From a bacterium (GTDB taxonomy: Bacteria; Patescibacteriota; Microgenomatia; JAUYPR01), in assembly GCA_030695785.1 (NCBI GenBank), contig JAUYPR010000055.1:1-45654 (forward strand): 45,654 nucleotides of DNA. Direction: 5' to 3'. Position numbers and translations under genes: made by a program. This document shows positions 31,660 through 38,146 of this stretch, one piece after another. The notes under the pieces are model-generated. The model was not told the DNA's origin. It saw nothing but the letters and a program-made list of their open reading frames with translations, and made no database searches. Numbering within the stretch: position 1 is the stretch's first letter; each line of letters starts with the position of its first letter.

Positions 31660-31688
31660 TTGACAAATCCCATTTAATGTGCTAATAT
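31660..31688 (+). promoter_or_regulatory. Promoter of the ATPase gene
   Basis: TTGACA (31660-31665), 17-base spacer, TAATAT (31683-31688), seven bases to ATG 31696. Leaderless arrangement. Confidence 0.75.
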
Positions 31689-31695
31689 TGGGAAT

Positions 31696-32829
31696 ATGAT
31701 CCCAAGATTAGTTGAAGATTTGGTATTCTCAAAAATCACAACCTCCAAGAAAATCGTCCTCTTGTTCGGAGCGCGGCAGGTTGGAAAAACGACGCTCGTG
31801 CGACGGATGGAAGAACGGCTCAAGGCCAAGGGGAAACGAGTCCAATATTTCAACTGCGACTTCCAAGAAGAGAAGGATGCGATCAATACAACCTCAAAGG
31901 CAGTCCTTGGGCAGCTTGTTTCGGAGGTCGACGCATTACTCATTGACGAAGCACAGCGGCTTGACAATCCCGGGTTGACGCTGAAAAACATCCACACGCT
32001 CTCACCGGATCTTTATCTTCTTGCAACAGGATCATCGAGTTTTGAGCTTAAAAACACACTCAGCGATTCACTCACAGGACGGTACGTGGACTTCACGTTA
32101 TATCCCTTCTCCTTTACAGAAGTCATCCCCAACGAGAAGCCTGATGCGTTGTTGCCGTCGGCATTTGTCTACGGTTTGTACCCGGAAGTTTATCTTGAGA
32201 AAAACCCGTCTGAAAAACAGGCGCTGCTCAATCGGCTCGTTGACAGCTACCTGTTTCGAGATGTCCTCACGTTTCAGCGTGTGCAAAACTCCCAGGCCAT
32301 CAAAGATTTAACACGGGCGCTCGCGTATCAAATTGGATCGGAGGTCAACCCGAACGAATTGGCAAATCGCCTGAAGATTGACCGAAAAACCGTCATCAAT
32401 TACCTTGAGGTTTTAGAGAAATCATTTGTCATTGTCACGTTAACGCCATTTTCAAAAAATCCTCGTCGAGAAATCGGAAAAAATTCTAAGGTTTATTTTG
32501 TCGATCTCGGCGTCAGAAATGCGTTGATCGGAGATTTCAATCCCATGCATCTGCGTGCGGATGCTGGAGCTGTGTGGGAGAACTTTCTTGTTCTTGAGCG
32601 CCTGAAGTCATTTGCCAACCGCAATGAACAGGTCTCCCATTACTTTTGGCGTCATTATTCAGGGGCGGAAGTAGACTACCTTGAAAAAAGGTCGTCCAGA
32701 GAACTTCAGGCGTTCGAATTGAAGGTTGGAAGCGGATCATTACGGAAGGGTGCTCGTTCTTTTACCGACGACTATGGCGTCAAAGTTCAATTAATTAATG
32801 GTGAAAATTATTTGGACTTCATCCGCTGA
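31696..32829 (+). CDS. AAA+ ATPase with DUF4143 C-terminal domain
   Basis: This is a 377-residue protein. The P-loop FGARQVGKTTLVRRM (about 24-38), Walker B ALLIDEAQRL (about 84-93) and sensor LLATGSSSFEL are followed by a winged-helix segment (NELANRLKIDRKTVINYLEV) and the DUF4143 region (VYFVDLGVRNAL; YFWRHYSGAEVDYLE). This last part resembles a restriction-endonuclease-like fold, with the D-x-E-x-K-like set EVDYLE and FELKVG. The family is widespread, often mobile, and of unclear role. It stands alone next to the secretion locus. Confidence 0.88.
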   Translation: MIPRLVEDLVFSKITTSKKIVLLFGARQVGKTTLVRRMEERLKAKGKRVQYFNCDFQEEKDAINTTSKAVLGQLVSEVDALLIDEAQRLDNPGLTLKNIHTLSPDLYLLATGSSSFELKNTLSDSLTGRYVDFTLYPFSFTEVIPNEKPDALLPSAFVYGLYPEVYLEKNPSEKQALLNRLVDSYLFRDVLTFQRVQNSQAIKDLTRALAYQIGSEVNPNELANRLKIDRKTVINYLEVLEKSFVIVTLTPFSKNPRREIGKNSKVYFVDLGVRNALIGDFNPMHLRADAGAVWENFLVLERLKSFANRNEQVSHYFWRHYSGAEVDYLEKRSSRELQAFELKVGSGSLRKGARSFTDDYGVKVQLINGENYLDFIR

Positions 32830-32831
32830 TC

Positions 32832-32860
32832 TTGCATTCTTTTCCAGAATCCAGTAGACT
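32832..32860 (+). promoter_or_regulatory. Promoter of the first pilin-like gene
   Basis: TTGCAT (32832-32837), 17-base spacer, TAGACT (32855-32860). ATG 32883 is 22 bases downstream. No Shine-Dalgarno is visible. Confidence 0.5.
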
Positions 32861-32882
32861 GAACGTCAAGCTGCCCACGCGC

Positions 32883-34160
32883 ATGTCACGTTTTATCATC
32901 TGGTTTTCCCGCGCAAGCGGTGTTCTCTTTGTAACCCTTTTGGGGCTGAGTGTTGCGCAACCAGTCTATGCAGATTTCAAAGTCATCGGAACTTCTCCTG
33001 ATTTAATTGCATGTCCATATGTCGTTATCCCGAACGCTCACTGGCGATGTATGGATAAGGATGAAAATGTTCAGACAAAGATGTCGTTTCGCGTCAGTTC
33101 TTCAGAACCATTGCTTGATAACGTCACATACCTACTACGAATCTCTAAAAATAGCGACCCGAACAACTTTGGTTTTGCGCCTGCTAAAAAGATACCCGAC
33201 AACGAACTCATCTTCGAATGGGATTTCAATGGCATTGGAACAATAAGAACCGATCCTCATTTTATAGCCCAACCAGGAGTCTGGACGCTTGAGCTTTATG
33301 CTCCAGGCAAGCTTGAATATGATTATGGCCGTAGTTTTCCACGCTTTCTTCCAGACCAGAAGAAAAAATTAGAAAATACAACGTTCATTATCTACGAAGG
33401 ACCAAAAAAGCAACCTACCTTTCGCGCAAAAAGGATACGTTATCCGGCCAATACAAAAGAAGTTGAATTTGAAATTCTCAACACCACAAAAAGCGTTCGG
33501 TATGAAGTATGGTGGGATGGAGAGACACCTGGTTTTGGTAAAAGTGGAACGTCTGAGCAGTCAGGTTCTACTCTCAATCTCAAATTGAAATGGAGTGGTC
33601 AGGCGAGAGAACGAGGACAACTAGCCTGTATGGCAATACCAACCTCTGGATTTCTCGTTGGATTAAAATGTGAAGATTTTTCGACCGTCGTTTACTTTCT
33701 CTCAACAGACCCTGGCGATGGAGGAGGACCCTCGGAACCCCTCGGAGACAGAAATGGAGATCCGTTTACTCACGAATTAAAAACCGTCTCTGGAGGCGGT
33801 GTCACTAGACTTATTCGCGAACCGCGTAAATACGAAAGAGTAATCTTCTGTCAAGAAAAGCAAAACGAAGAAAGTGGTGTAGTAATTCACACCGGAATAG
33901 GATGTATTCCTACAACACCTTCTGCATTGCTTGGTTTTCTGCTCCGCTTTGCCATTGGCATTGGGGGCGGGGCGGCTTTGCTTATCATGGCATTTGGGAG
34001 TATTCAAATGATGACGGCGCAAGGCGATCCGGAGAAATTGAATGAAGGCCGGGAGAAGTTTGTGGGCGCGCTTGCTGGACTTTTGTTTATTGTTTTCAGT
34101 ATATTCTTGTTGAATGTGATCGGCGTCCAGATTTTTGCCATTCCGGGGTTCCCAAAATGA
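32883..34160 (+). CDS. Secreted protein with C-terminal VirB2/TrbC-like helices
   Basis: This is a 425-residue protein. Signal peptide 1-31, a large beta-rich outer domain (about 32-330), then two hydrophobic helices (about 358-384 and 400-423) around SIQMMTAQGDPEKLNEGREK, the pilin-like signature of the small genes that follow. It opens the run of genes with ATGA overlaps. I infer a large secretion-apparatus component anchored by the pilin-like hairpin. No known family for the outer domain. Confidence 0.7.
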   Translation: MSRFIIWFSRASGVLFVTLLGLSVAQPVYADFKVIGTSPDLIACPYVVIPNAHWRCMDKDENVQTKMSFRVSSSEPLLDNVTYLLRISKNSDPNNFGFAPAKKIPDNELIFEWDFNGIGTIRTDPHFIAQPGVWTLELYAPGKLEYDYGRSFPRFLPDQKKKLENTTFIIYEGPKKQPTFRAKRIRYPANTKEVEFEILNTTKSVRYEVWWDGETPGFGKSGTSEQSGSTLNLKLKWSGQARERGQLACMAIPTSGFLVGLKCEDFSTVVYFLSTDPGDGGGPSEPLGDRNGDPFTHELKTVSGGGVTRLIREPRKYERVIFCQEKQNEESGVVIHTGIGCIPTTPSALLGFLLRFAIGIGGGAALLIMAFGSIQMMTAQGDPEKLNEGREKFVGALAGLLFIVFSIFLLNVIGVQIFAIPGFPK

Positions 34161-34903
34161 AGATCCAACTCTCTTTTTTCCTTACCTCAATACTCTGCTT
34201 TCTTTTCATTGCAACACCGGCTCGAGCAATTGAGATTGAGATAGAGGTGAAAAAGGGTAACCCCAATACTGCCGTTATCTCTGTCTGGGATTTTCGTGGT
34301 TTCTCGCCACGCGTTGGCATGTTTGACAGCTCTAGCCTTGTCAAATGTGTCTATCTTCCAACAACCGAAGCAACAGAAACTTCAAAGGCAACCGTTGAGT
34401 TTACCCTCCCCCAAAGGACATCGACGCAAACATTTGTTAATTTTGCCATTCTCAAAACAAAACAATCACTCTCTGGTGCTTCAAAAACACCCTGTTCAGG
34501 AGATGATGCGCTCATTGAATACCTCGGCGAGACAAAAATGATTGATCTCCCAGAGGGGCAAACCTCTACGCTTGCGCCCTCTTCTTCGTTAAAACCGTCA
34601 TTCTCTTTCTCCCTCCCCAAAGACCCGACCCGATTTGCGGGGATGAAGATTTTGGACCTGTTTAACCCAATCGGAACTGGGGCGGGGTTGCTGCAGATTA
34701 TCTTGGGGCTCGCCTTGGCTGTTTCCTTCCTCTTTTTTGCCTTAGGTGCGGTGCGCTATATGCTCTCGGCCGGAGATGCGAAAAAGGCGGAAGAAGCACG
34801 GAACCATATCACCATGGCAGTCGTGGGACTGGTTATTGTTGTGGTTGCGTTTTTCTTAGTCCAGATTTTGGGGCGAATGTTTGGAACAGGGGTCACGAGA
34901 TGA
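34157..34903 (+). CDS. VirB2/TrbC-like protein with extended outer domain
   Basis: This is a 248-residue protein. Signal peptide 1-22, a beta-rich domain of about 130 residues, then the pilin-like hairpin: a helix, VRYMLSAGDAKKAEEARNHI and a second helix (VVGLVIVVVAFFLVQILG). ATGA overlaps on both ends. The S-x-GD-x-KK-EEARN loop recurs in all neighbours. Likely type IV secretion pilus or inner-membrane component. Confidence 0.75.
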   Translation: MKIQLSFFLTSILCFLFIATPARAIEIEIEVKKGNPNTAVISVWDFRGFSPRVGMFDSSSLVKCVYLPTTEATETSKATVEFTLPQRTSTQTFVNFAILKTKQSLSGASKTPCSGDDALIEYLGETKMIDLPEGQTSTLAPSSSLKPSFSFSLPKDPTRFAGMKILDLFNPIGTGAGLLQIILGLALAVSFLFFALGAVRYMLSAGDAKKAEEARNHITMAVVGLVIVVVAFFLVQILGRMFGTGVTR

Positions 34904-35391
34904 GGTTCAAAGTTTTCACTTTTGCGCTGTCGCTTTGCGTCTTGAGTCTTGCGCTTTTCGCTTTCCCATCGGGGGTCTCTGCACAATCCGGACAAAATTG
35001 CAACGAGATTCCTCGTGGAGAAGACCAAGATACGTGTTGGGAGAAACAACGAGCAGAATTCCAACAAAAAACGACCGATCAGTCGACGCCAGGTTTCTCT
35101 TTCAATCTTGGATCGTTTTACCAACCCGTTGCGGGAAAGGTCGCGTTTCAATCGTTTGGTGGTGCGGTTGGGTTTGCGTATCGAGTGATTCTGCTCTTTG
35201 CCGGCATCATCGCGTTTTTCCTGTTGATTCTTGGGGGCGTTCGGTATATCATCAGTGGTGGTGACGCAAAGAAAACTGAAGAAGCGCGCAATATGCTAAC
35301 CATGGCAATCATTGGCTTTGCGTTGGTGGTACTGGCGGCGATGATCTATCCTTTGTTGCAGCGATTTTTGGGGCTGCCGAAACTTTTCTAG
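34900..35391 (+). CDS. VirB2/TrbC-like pilin
   Basis: This is a 163-residue protein. Signal peptide 1-27, Cys-containing spacer (CNEIPRGEDQDTC), two hydrophobic helices (about 91-116, 130-154) with the loop IISGGDAKKTEEARNMLTMA between them. ATGA overlap with the previous gene. Size and topology match VirB2-family pilin subunits of conjugation-type systems. Confidence 0.8.
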   Translation: MRFKVFTFALSLCVLSLALFAFPSGVSAQSGQNCNEIPRGEDQDTCWEKQRAEFQQKTTDQSTPGFSFNLGSFYQPVAGKVAFQSFGGAVGFAYRVILLFAGIIAFFLLILGGVRYIISGGDAKKTEEARNMLTMAIIGFALVVLAAMIYPLLQRFLGLPKLF

Positions 35392-35397
35392 AAAATT

Positions 35398-35488
35398 CCA
35401 AGGACCAAATGACAAATTCCAAACAAATTTCAAGATTCAAAATTCAAATCTTGATCCTCCTTGTCTGTTCATGGTTTTTGGTCCTTGG
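35398..35488. repeat. MITE-like element supplying a start codon and signal peptide
   Basis: CCAAGGACCAAA (35398-35409) and its exact reverse complement (35477-35488) bound 91 bases, with an inner hairpin CAAGATT...AATCTTG (35439-35457). The ATG at 35409 and the hydrophobic signal segment of the next pilin gene lie inside. A/T-rich TTCCAAA-type repetition is typical of non-coding repeats. Confidence 0.6.
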
Positions 35489-35903
35489 TCCTTCACAGGT
35501 TTCTGCTCAACAACAATGTAGTCAATTTAAACAATTCTCAGAAGAGTGGTACGAGTGCACTGGAGTCAAACTTGATACTCGTGCACCGATATCAGAATTG
35601 GGAACCATCGATAATCCCCTCGTCGGCAAGTACCGCGGGCCAGGAGGAATCAGCAATCTTCTCAACAATGTCGTTTCACTCATTTTCATTATTGCCGGCA
35701 TTTTGGTCTTTTTCTTCCTGCTCTTTGGCGGGATCAAGTGGATTGTCTCTGGCGGAGATGCGAAGAAAACTGAAGAAGCACGGAATATGATTACTGCGGC
35801 GATTGTCGGACTTGCCATTGTGGCATTGGCATGGGCTATCGTAAAAGTTTTGGAACAATTCTTTGGATTGCCCCTGACAGGTGGGGCAATTCCGACGCCC
35901 TAA
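35409..35903 (+). CDS. VirB2/TrbC-like pilin with repeat-derived signal peptide
   Basis: This is a 164-residue protein. Residues 1-34 include the signal segment ILILLVCSWFLVLGPSQVSA, encoded by the inverted-repeat-bounded element. Two Cys follow (QQCSQF; WYECTG), then two helices (about 88-114, 128-150) around IVSGGDAKKTEEARNMITAA. It is more similar to the following paralogue than to the previous ones. A Met further downstream would remove the signal, so this start is likely right. Confidence 0.78.
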   Translation: MTNSKQISRFKIQILILLVCSWFLVLGPSQVSAQQQCSQFKQFSEEWYECTGVKLDTRAPISELGTIDNPLVGKYRGPGGISNLLNNVVSLIFIIAGILVFFFLLFGGIKWIVSGGDAKKTEEARNMITAAIVGLAIVALAWAIVKVLEQFFGLPLTGGAIPTP

Positions 35904-35911
35904 TTTGCCAC

Positions 35912-35941
35912 TTGACAAATGTGCTTCAGTCTATCTATAAT
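35912..35941 (+). promoter_or_regulatory. Promoter of the fifth pilin-like gene
   Basis: TTGACA (35912-35917), 18-base spacer, TATAAT (35936-35941), six bases to ATG 35948. It is the strongest promoter in the pilin run, so this pilin may be the major subunit. Confidence 0.75.
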
Positions 35942-35947
35942 CTTAAT

Positions 35948-36352
35948 ATGATGAAGAAGCTCCTCGCAGGTGCTACGGGTGCAGCCGCATATCTTTTGTG
36001 GGCCGGGCAACATGCAGTTGTGTTTGCACAAACAACAAGTTTAGGGATTAATCGTCCAGCAATCGGCAATAGCCCCATTGGTCCAACTGATCTCAATAGT
36101 GTCATCAACGCACTGGTACAACTCGCATTCATTGTCGCAGTCATCCTTGTCTTCTTCTTCCTTGTCTTCGGAGGCATCAAATGGATCATTTCGGGTGGAG
36201 ATCAAAAGAAAACTGAAGAGGCGCGAAATATGATCACAGCCGCCATTGTTGGTTTAGCGATTGTCGCGCTTGCATATGCTATCGTAAAAGTTCTTGAAGC
36301 ATTCTTCAAAATCCCAATCTTTGGACAGGTTGCTCTCCCAACAACTCAATAA
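35948..36352 (+). CDS. VirB2/TrbC-like pilin (probable major subunit)
   Basis: This is a 134-residue protein, the most compact of the set apart from the next gene. Signal peptide 1-27, short spacer, two helices (about 53-77, 95-117) around WIISGGDQKKTEEARNMITA. It has no Cys, unlike its neighbours. The consensus promoter, leaderless start and minimal VirB2 size suggest the main pilus subunit. Start at the first of two adjacent ATGs. Confidence 0.82.
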   Translation: MMKKLLAGATGAAAYLLWAGQHAVVFAQTTSLGINRPAIGNSPIGPTDLNSVINALVQLAFIVAVILVFFFLVFGGIKWIISGGDQKKTEEARNMITAAIVGLAIVALAYAIVKVLEAFFKIPIFGQVALPTTQ

Positions 36353-36357
36353 TATAA

Positions 36358-36386
36358 TTGACTTCTCGTTTTCTCTCCTGTAGACT
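36358..36386 (+). promoter_or_regulatory. Promoter of the sixth pilin-like gene
   Basis: TTGACT (36358-36363), 17-base spacer, TAGACT (36381-36386), six bases to ATG 36393. Confidence 0.7.
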
Positions 36387-36392
36387 TTGACT

Positions 36393-36719
36393 ATGCTTCT
36401 TGCGCAACTTTTTCCTTGGGGCAGTTGTGTCCAAGGCGATGTGGCCACGCTTGCCTGTGGAGGTGTTGTGGTCATTCGCATCCTTCAGCTCGTCGGGTCG
36501 CTGGCGCTTCTTGTCTTTTTCATCATGGCGCTTTTTGCCGGGTTTCAGTTGATGACCTCTGGAGGCGACGCAAAGGCCGTAGAAAAGGCCAGGGGCACGC
36601 TCACGCATGCTGTGATTGGTCTGGTCGCATTAGTTGTCGCGTTCTTGATTCTCCAGCTCATTGATACAGTCGCCTTCAAAGGAACGGGGATTTCCATCCT
36701 CAACTTTAGCCTTCCATGA
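36393..36719 (+). CDS. VirB2/TrbC-like pilin, divergent
   Basis: This is a 108-residue protein without an obvious cleavable signal. Two helices (about 24-48, 68-90) flank LMTSGGDAKAVEKARGTLTHA, in which the KK-EEARN loop is altered. Two Cys near the N-terminus (GSCVQGDVATLAC). Start at ATG 36393, six bases after a -10 box, rather than the upstream TTG. ATGA overlap with the next gene. Confidence 0.75.
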   Translation: MLLAQLFPWGSCVQGDVATLACGGVVVIRILQLVGSLALLVFFIMALFAGFQLMTSGGDAKAVEKARGTLTHAVIGLVALVVAFLILQLIDTVAFKGTGISILNFSLP

Positions 36720-37381
36720 ACAAGTGGATCGTCGCTTTTCTTCTCCTTACAGCTTCTGGCTTACTGCTTATAGCTCCCTCAATACTCCTCGCCCAATCCG
36801 ACCCAACTCTTCATGCCTGCACAAAGGATCAGGCGGATGGGAAAGTCTATGACGATGCAGGGTGGAACCAAGATCTGAAATGCAGAATGGGCAAATTTTA
36901 CCGATATCAAAGTTATGATGCTGTTAATGATAAGTATTACTGTATTCTCTCAGAACCTATTCCAGTTGATTGCAGCTCCGCACCCGTGCCGACAGCGGCC
37001 ACTCCCTCTCCTTCCCCATCGTCAACCTCATCTGCAACGCCATCTGCGCTCCCAATAAGCGGCTTGTCGTTCCAAGAAGAAGGGCGATTAAACCTTGCGG
37101 TCAGAAGGCTTACCCCTTCAGGGTTTTCTCTGCCAACCAGCGGGTGTCAGCTTCCAATGTTGAACGCGTATATTGGTGCGGCCGAAAGCGTTGAATGCCC
37201 TGGGGGAAATGCGGTGCAGAACGCAATGTCCAATGCGTCCTTAAAGTTTGCCCAAGCAGTGTTGCCCCCCAACCAATTCCTTGCCTCAAAGCCTCCAGAG
37301 AACCAAAACCTTCTTGAAAGATTCCGTCACTGGCTGTTTCGTACCCTTGTAAGCAAGGCCTTTGGGATCGGTGGCTCTTGA
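36716..37381 (+). CDS. Secreted protein of the secretion locus, family unknown
   Basis: This is a 221-residue protein. Signal peptide 1-26, an N-terminal domain with three Cys (HACTKD; LKCRM; YYCIL), a Pro/Ser/Thr linker (about 88-115) and a C-terminal region with two more Cys. The end (KAFGIGGS) is encoded by the left copy of a 19-base direct repeat, whose right copy would encode RAFGIGG and a stop. The present C-terminus may therefore have been re-created when a toxin-antitoxin module inserted. ATGA overlap with the preceding pilin gene. Confidence 0.65.
   Translation: MNKWIVAFLLLTASGLLLIAPSILLAQSDPTLHACTKDQADGKVYDDAGWNQDLKCRMGKFYRYQSYDAVNDKYYCILSEPIPVDCSSAPVPTAATPSPSPSSTSSATPSALPISGLSFQEEGRLNLAVRRLTPSGFSLPTSGCQLPMLNAYIGAAESVECPGGNAVQNAMSNASLKFAQAVLPPNQFLASKPPENQNLLERFRHWLFRTLVSKAFGIGGS
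37358..37376 (+). repeat. Left copy of a 19-bp direct repeat flanking a TA module
   Basis: GCCTTTGGGATCGGTGGCT at the 3' end of the secreted-protein gene. The right copy (38097-38115) differs at one base. Confidence 0.8.
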
Positions 37382-37414
37382 TAAACAACAAGCGCTATGC
37401 TATTATTACAGTGT

Positions 37415-37654
37415 ATGAAAATTACACGCAGTACTGAAGTTGTTTCCGTATCTCTCCCCGCCCCGCTTTTACGCAAGCTTGACCAAGAAAGCAAGGAGGA
37501 GGGTCGGTCACGAAGTAATTTCATAAAAAATCTCCTCGTGCAATATCTGGAAAACAAACGATGGGAACACATCTATCGACGAGGCACAGAAACAGCACAA
37601 AAATTTAACCTCACTTCTGAGGACGATCTAGATCGTATCCTCCACAATGCGTAA
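37415..37654 (+). CDS. Ribbon-helix-helix antitoxin
   Basis: This is a 79-residue protein. VVSVSLPAPLLRKLDQESKE and RSRSNFIKNLLVQYLEN form a ribbon-helix-helix DNA-binding domain, and the acidic C-terminus (TSEDDLDRILHNA) would contact the toxin. Start at 37415, eight bases after an extended -10 (TGCTATTAT, 37398-37406). It overlaps the PIN gene by eight bases. The pair lies between two copies of a 19-base repeat. Confidence 0.83.
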   Translation: MKITRSTEVVSVSLPAPLLRKLDQESKEEGRSRSNFIKNLLVQYLENKRWEHIYRRGTETAQKFNLTSEDDLDRILHNA

Positions 37655-38066
37655 ATCTCTTCCTTGCCGCGTTGTACTTGATACAAACGTTTTATTATCT
37701 GCGATTCTCTTCGGTGGTTACCCACGAACAATTCTTGAGTCTGCAAAGAAGCGTGATCTTCACCTGGTGACAAGCAAAGCATTACTTCTTGAGGCCGCAA
37801 ACGTCTTGTCAAAAAAATTCGCATGGAGTTCGTCTGATATCCAAGATGTCGTGCAAGGAGTTGATGTCTTTGCTGAAGTTATCGCTACGCATTCAAAACT
37901 CCGAGTGATCAAAAACGACCCGAGCGACAATATGGTACTGGAGTGTGCGCTGGATGGTAGAGCTGAAGTAATTATTTCCGGAGATAAACGCCACGTGCTC
38001 CCACTCAAAAGGTTTCGGAATATTCCCATTCTTTCTCCTGCAACATTTGTCAGAAAATATCTATAA
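37647..38066 (+). CDS. PIN-domain toxin (COG1569-like)
   Basis: This is a 139-residue protein. VVLDTNVLLSAILFGG, a mid-protein LLLEAANVLSKKF, KNDPSDNMVLECAL and IISGDKRHVLPL give the four acidic positions of a PIN ribonuclease of the COG1569 type. It overlaps the antitoxin gene by eight bases. Full length with an intact active site, so probably functional. Confidence 0.87.
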   Translation: MRKSLPCRVVLDTNVLLSAILFGGYPRTILESAKKRDLHLVTSKALLLEAANVLSKKFAWSSSDIQDVVQGVDVFAEVIATHSKLRVIKNDPSDNMVLECALDGRAEVIISGDKRHVLPLKRFRNIPILSPATFVRKYL

Positions 38067-38096
38067 AATGTTTCCTTTCTCGCCTTTATTGACAGA

Positions 38097-38115
38097 GCCT
38101 TTGGGATTGGTGGCT
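38097..38115 (+). repeat. Right copy of the 19-bp direct repeat flanking a TA module
   Basis: GCCTTTGGGATTGGTGGCT, followed by AA to make a stop codon in the frame of the upstream gene's C-terminus. It probably marks the original end of that gene. Confidence 0.8.
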
Positions 38116-38131
38116 AAACCCCAGCAGATTC

Positions 38132-38140
38132 TGTTATAAT
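38132..38140 (+). promoter_or_regulatory. Extended -10 of the 1171-residue gene
   Basis: TGTTATAAT (-10 at 38135-38140), six bases before ATG 38147. Leaderless arrangement. Confidence 0.7.
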
Positions 38141-38146
38141 TCACGT

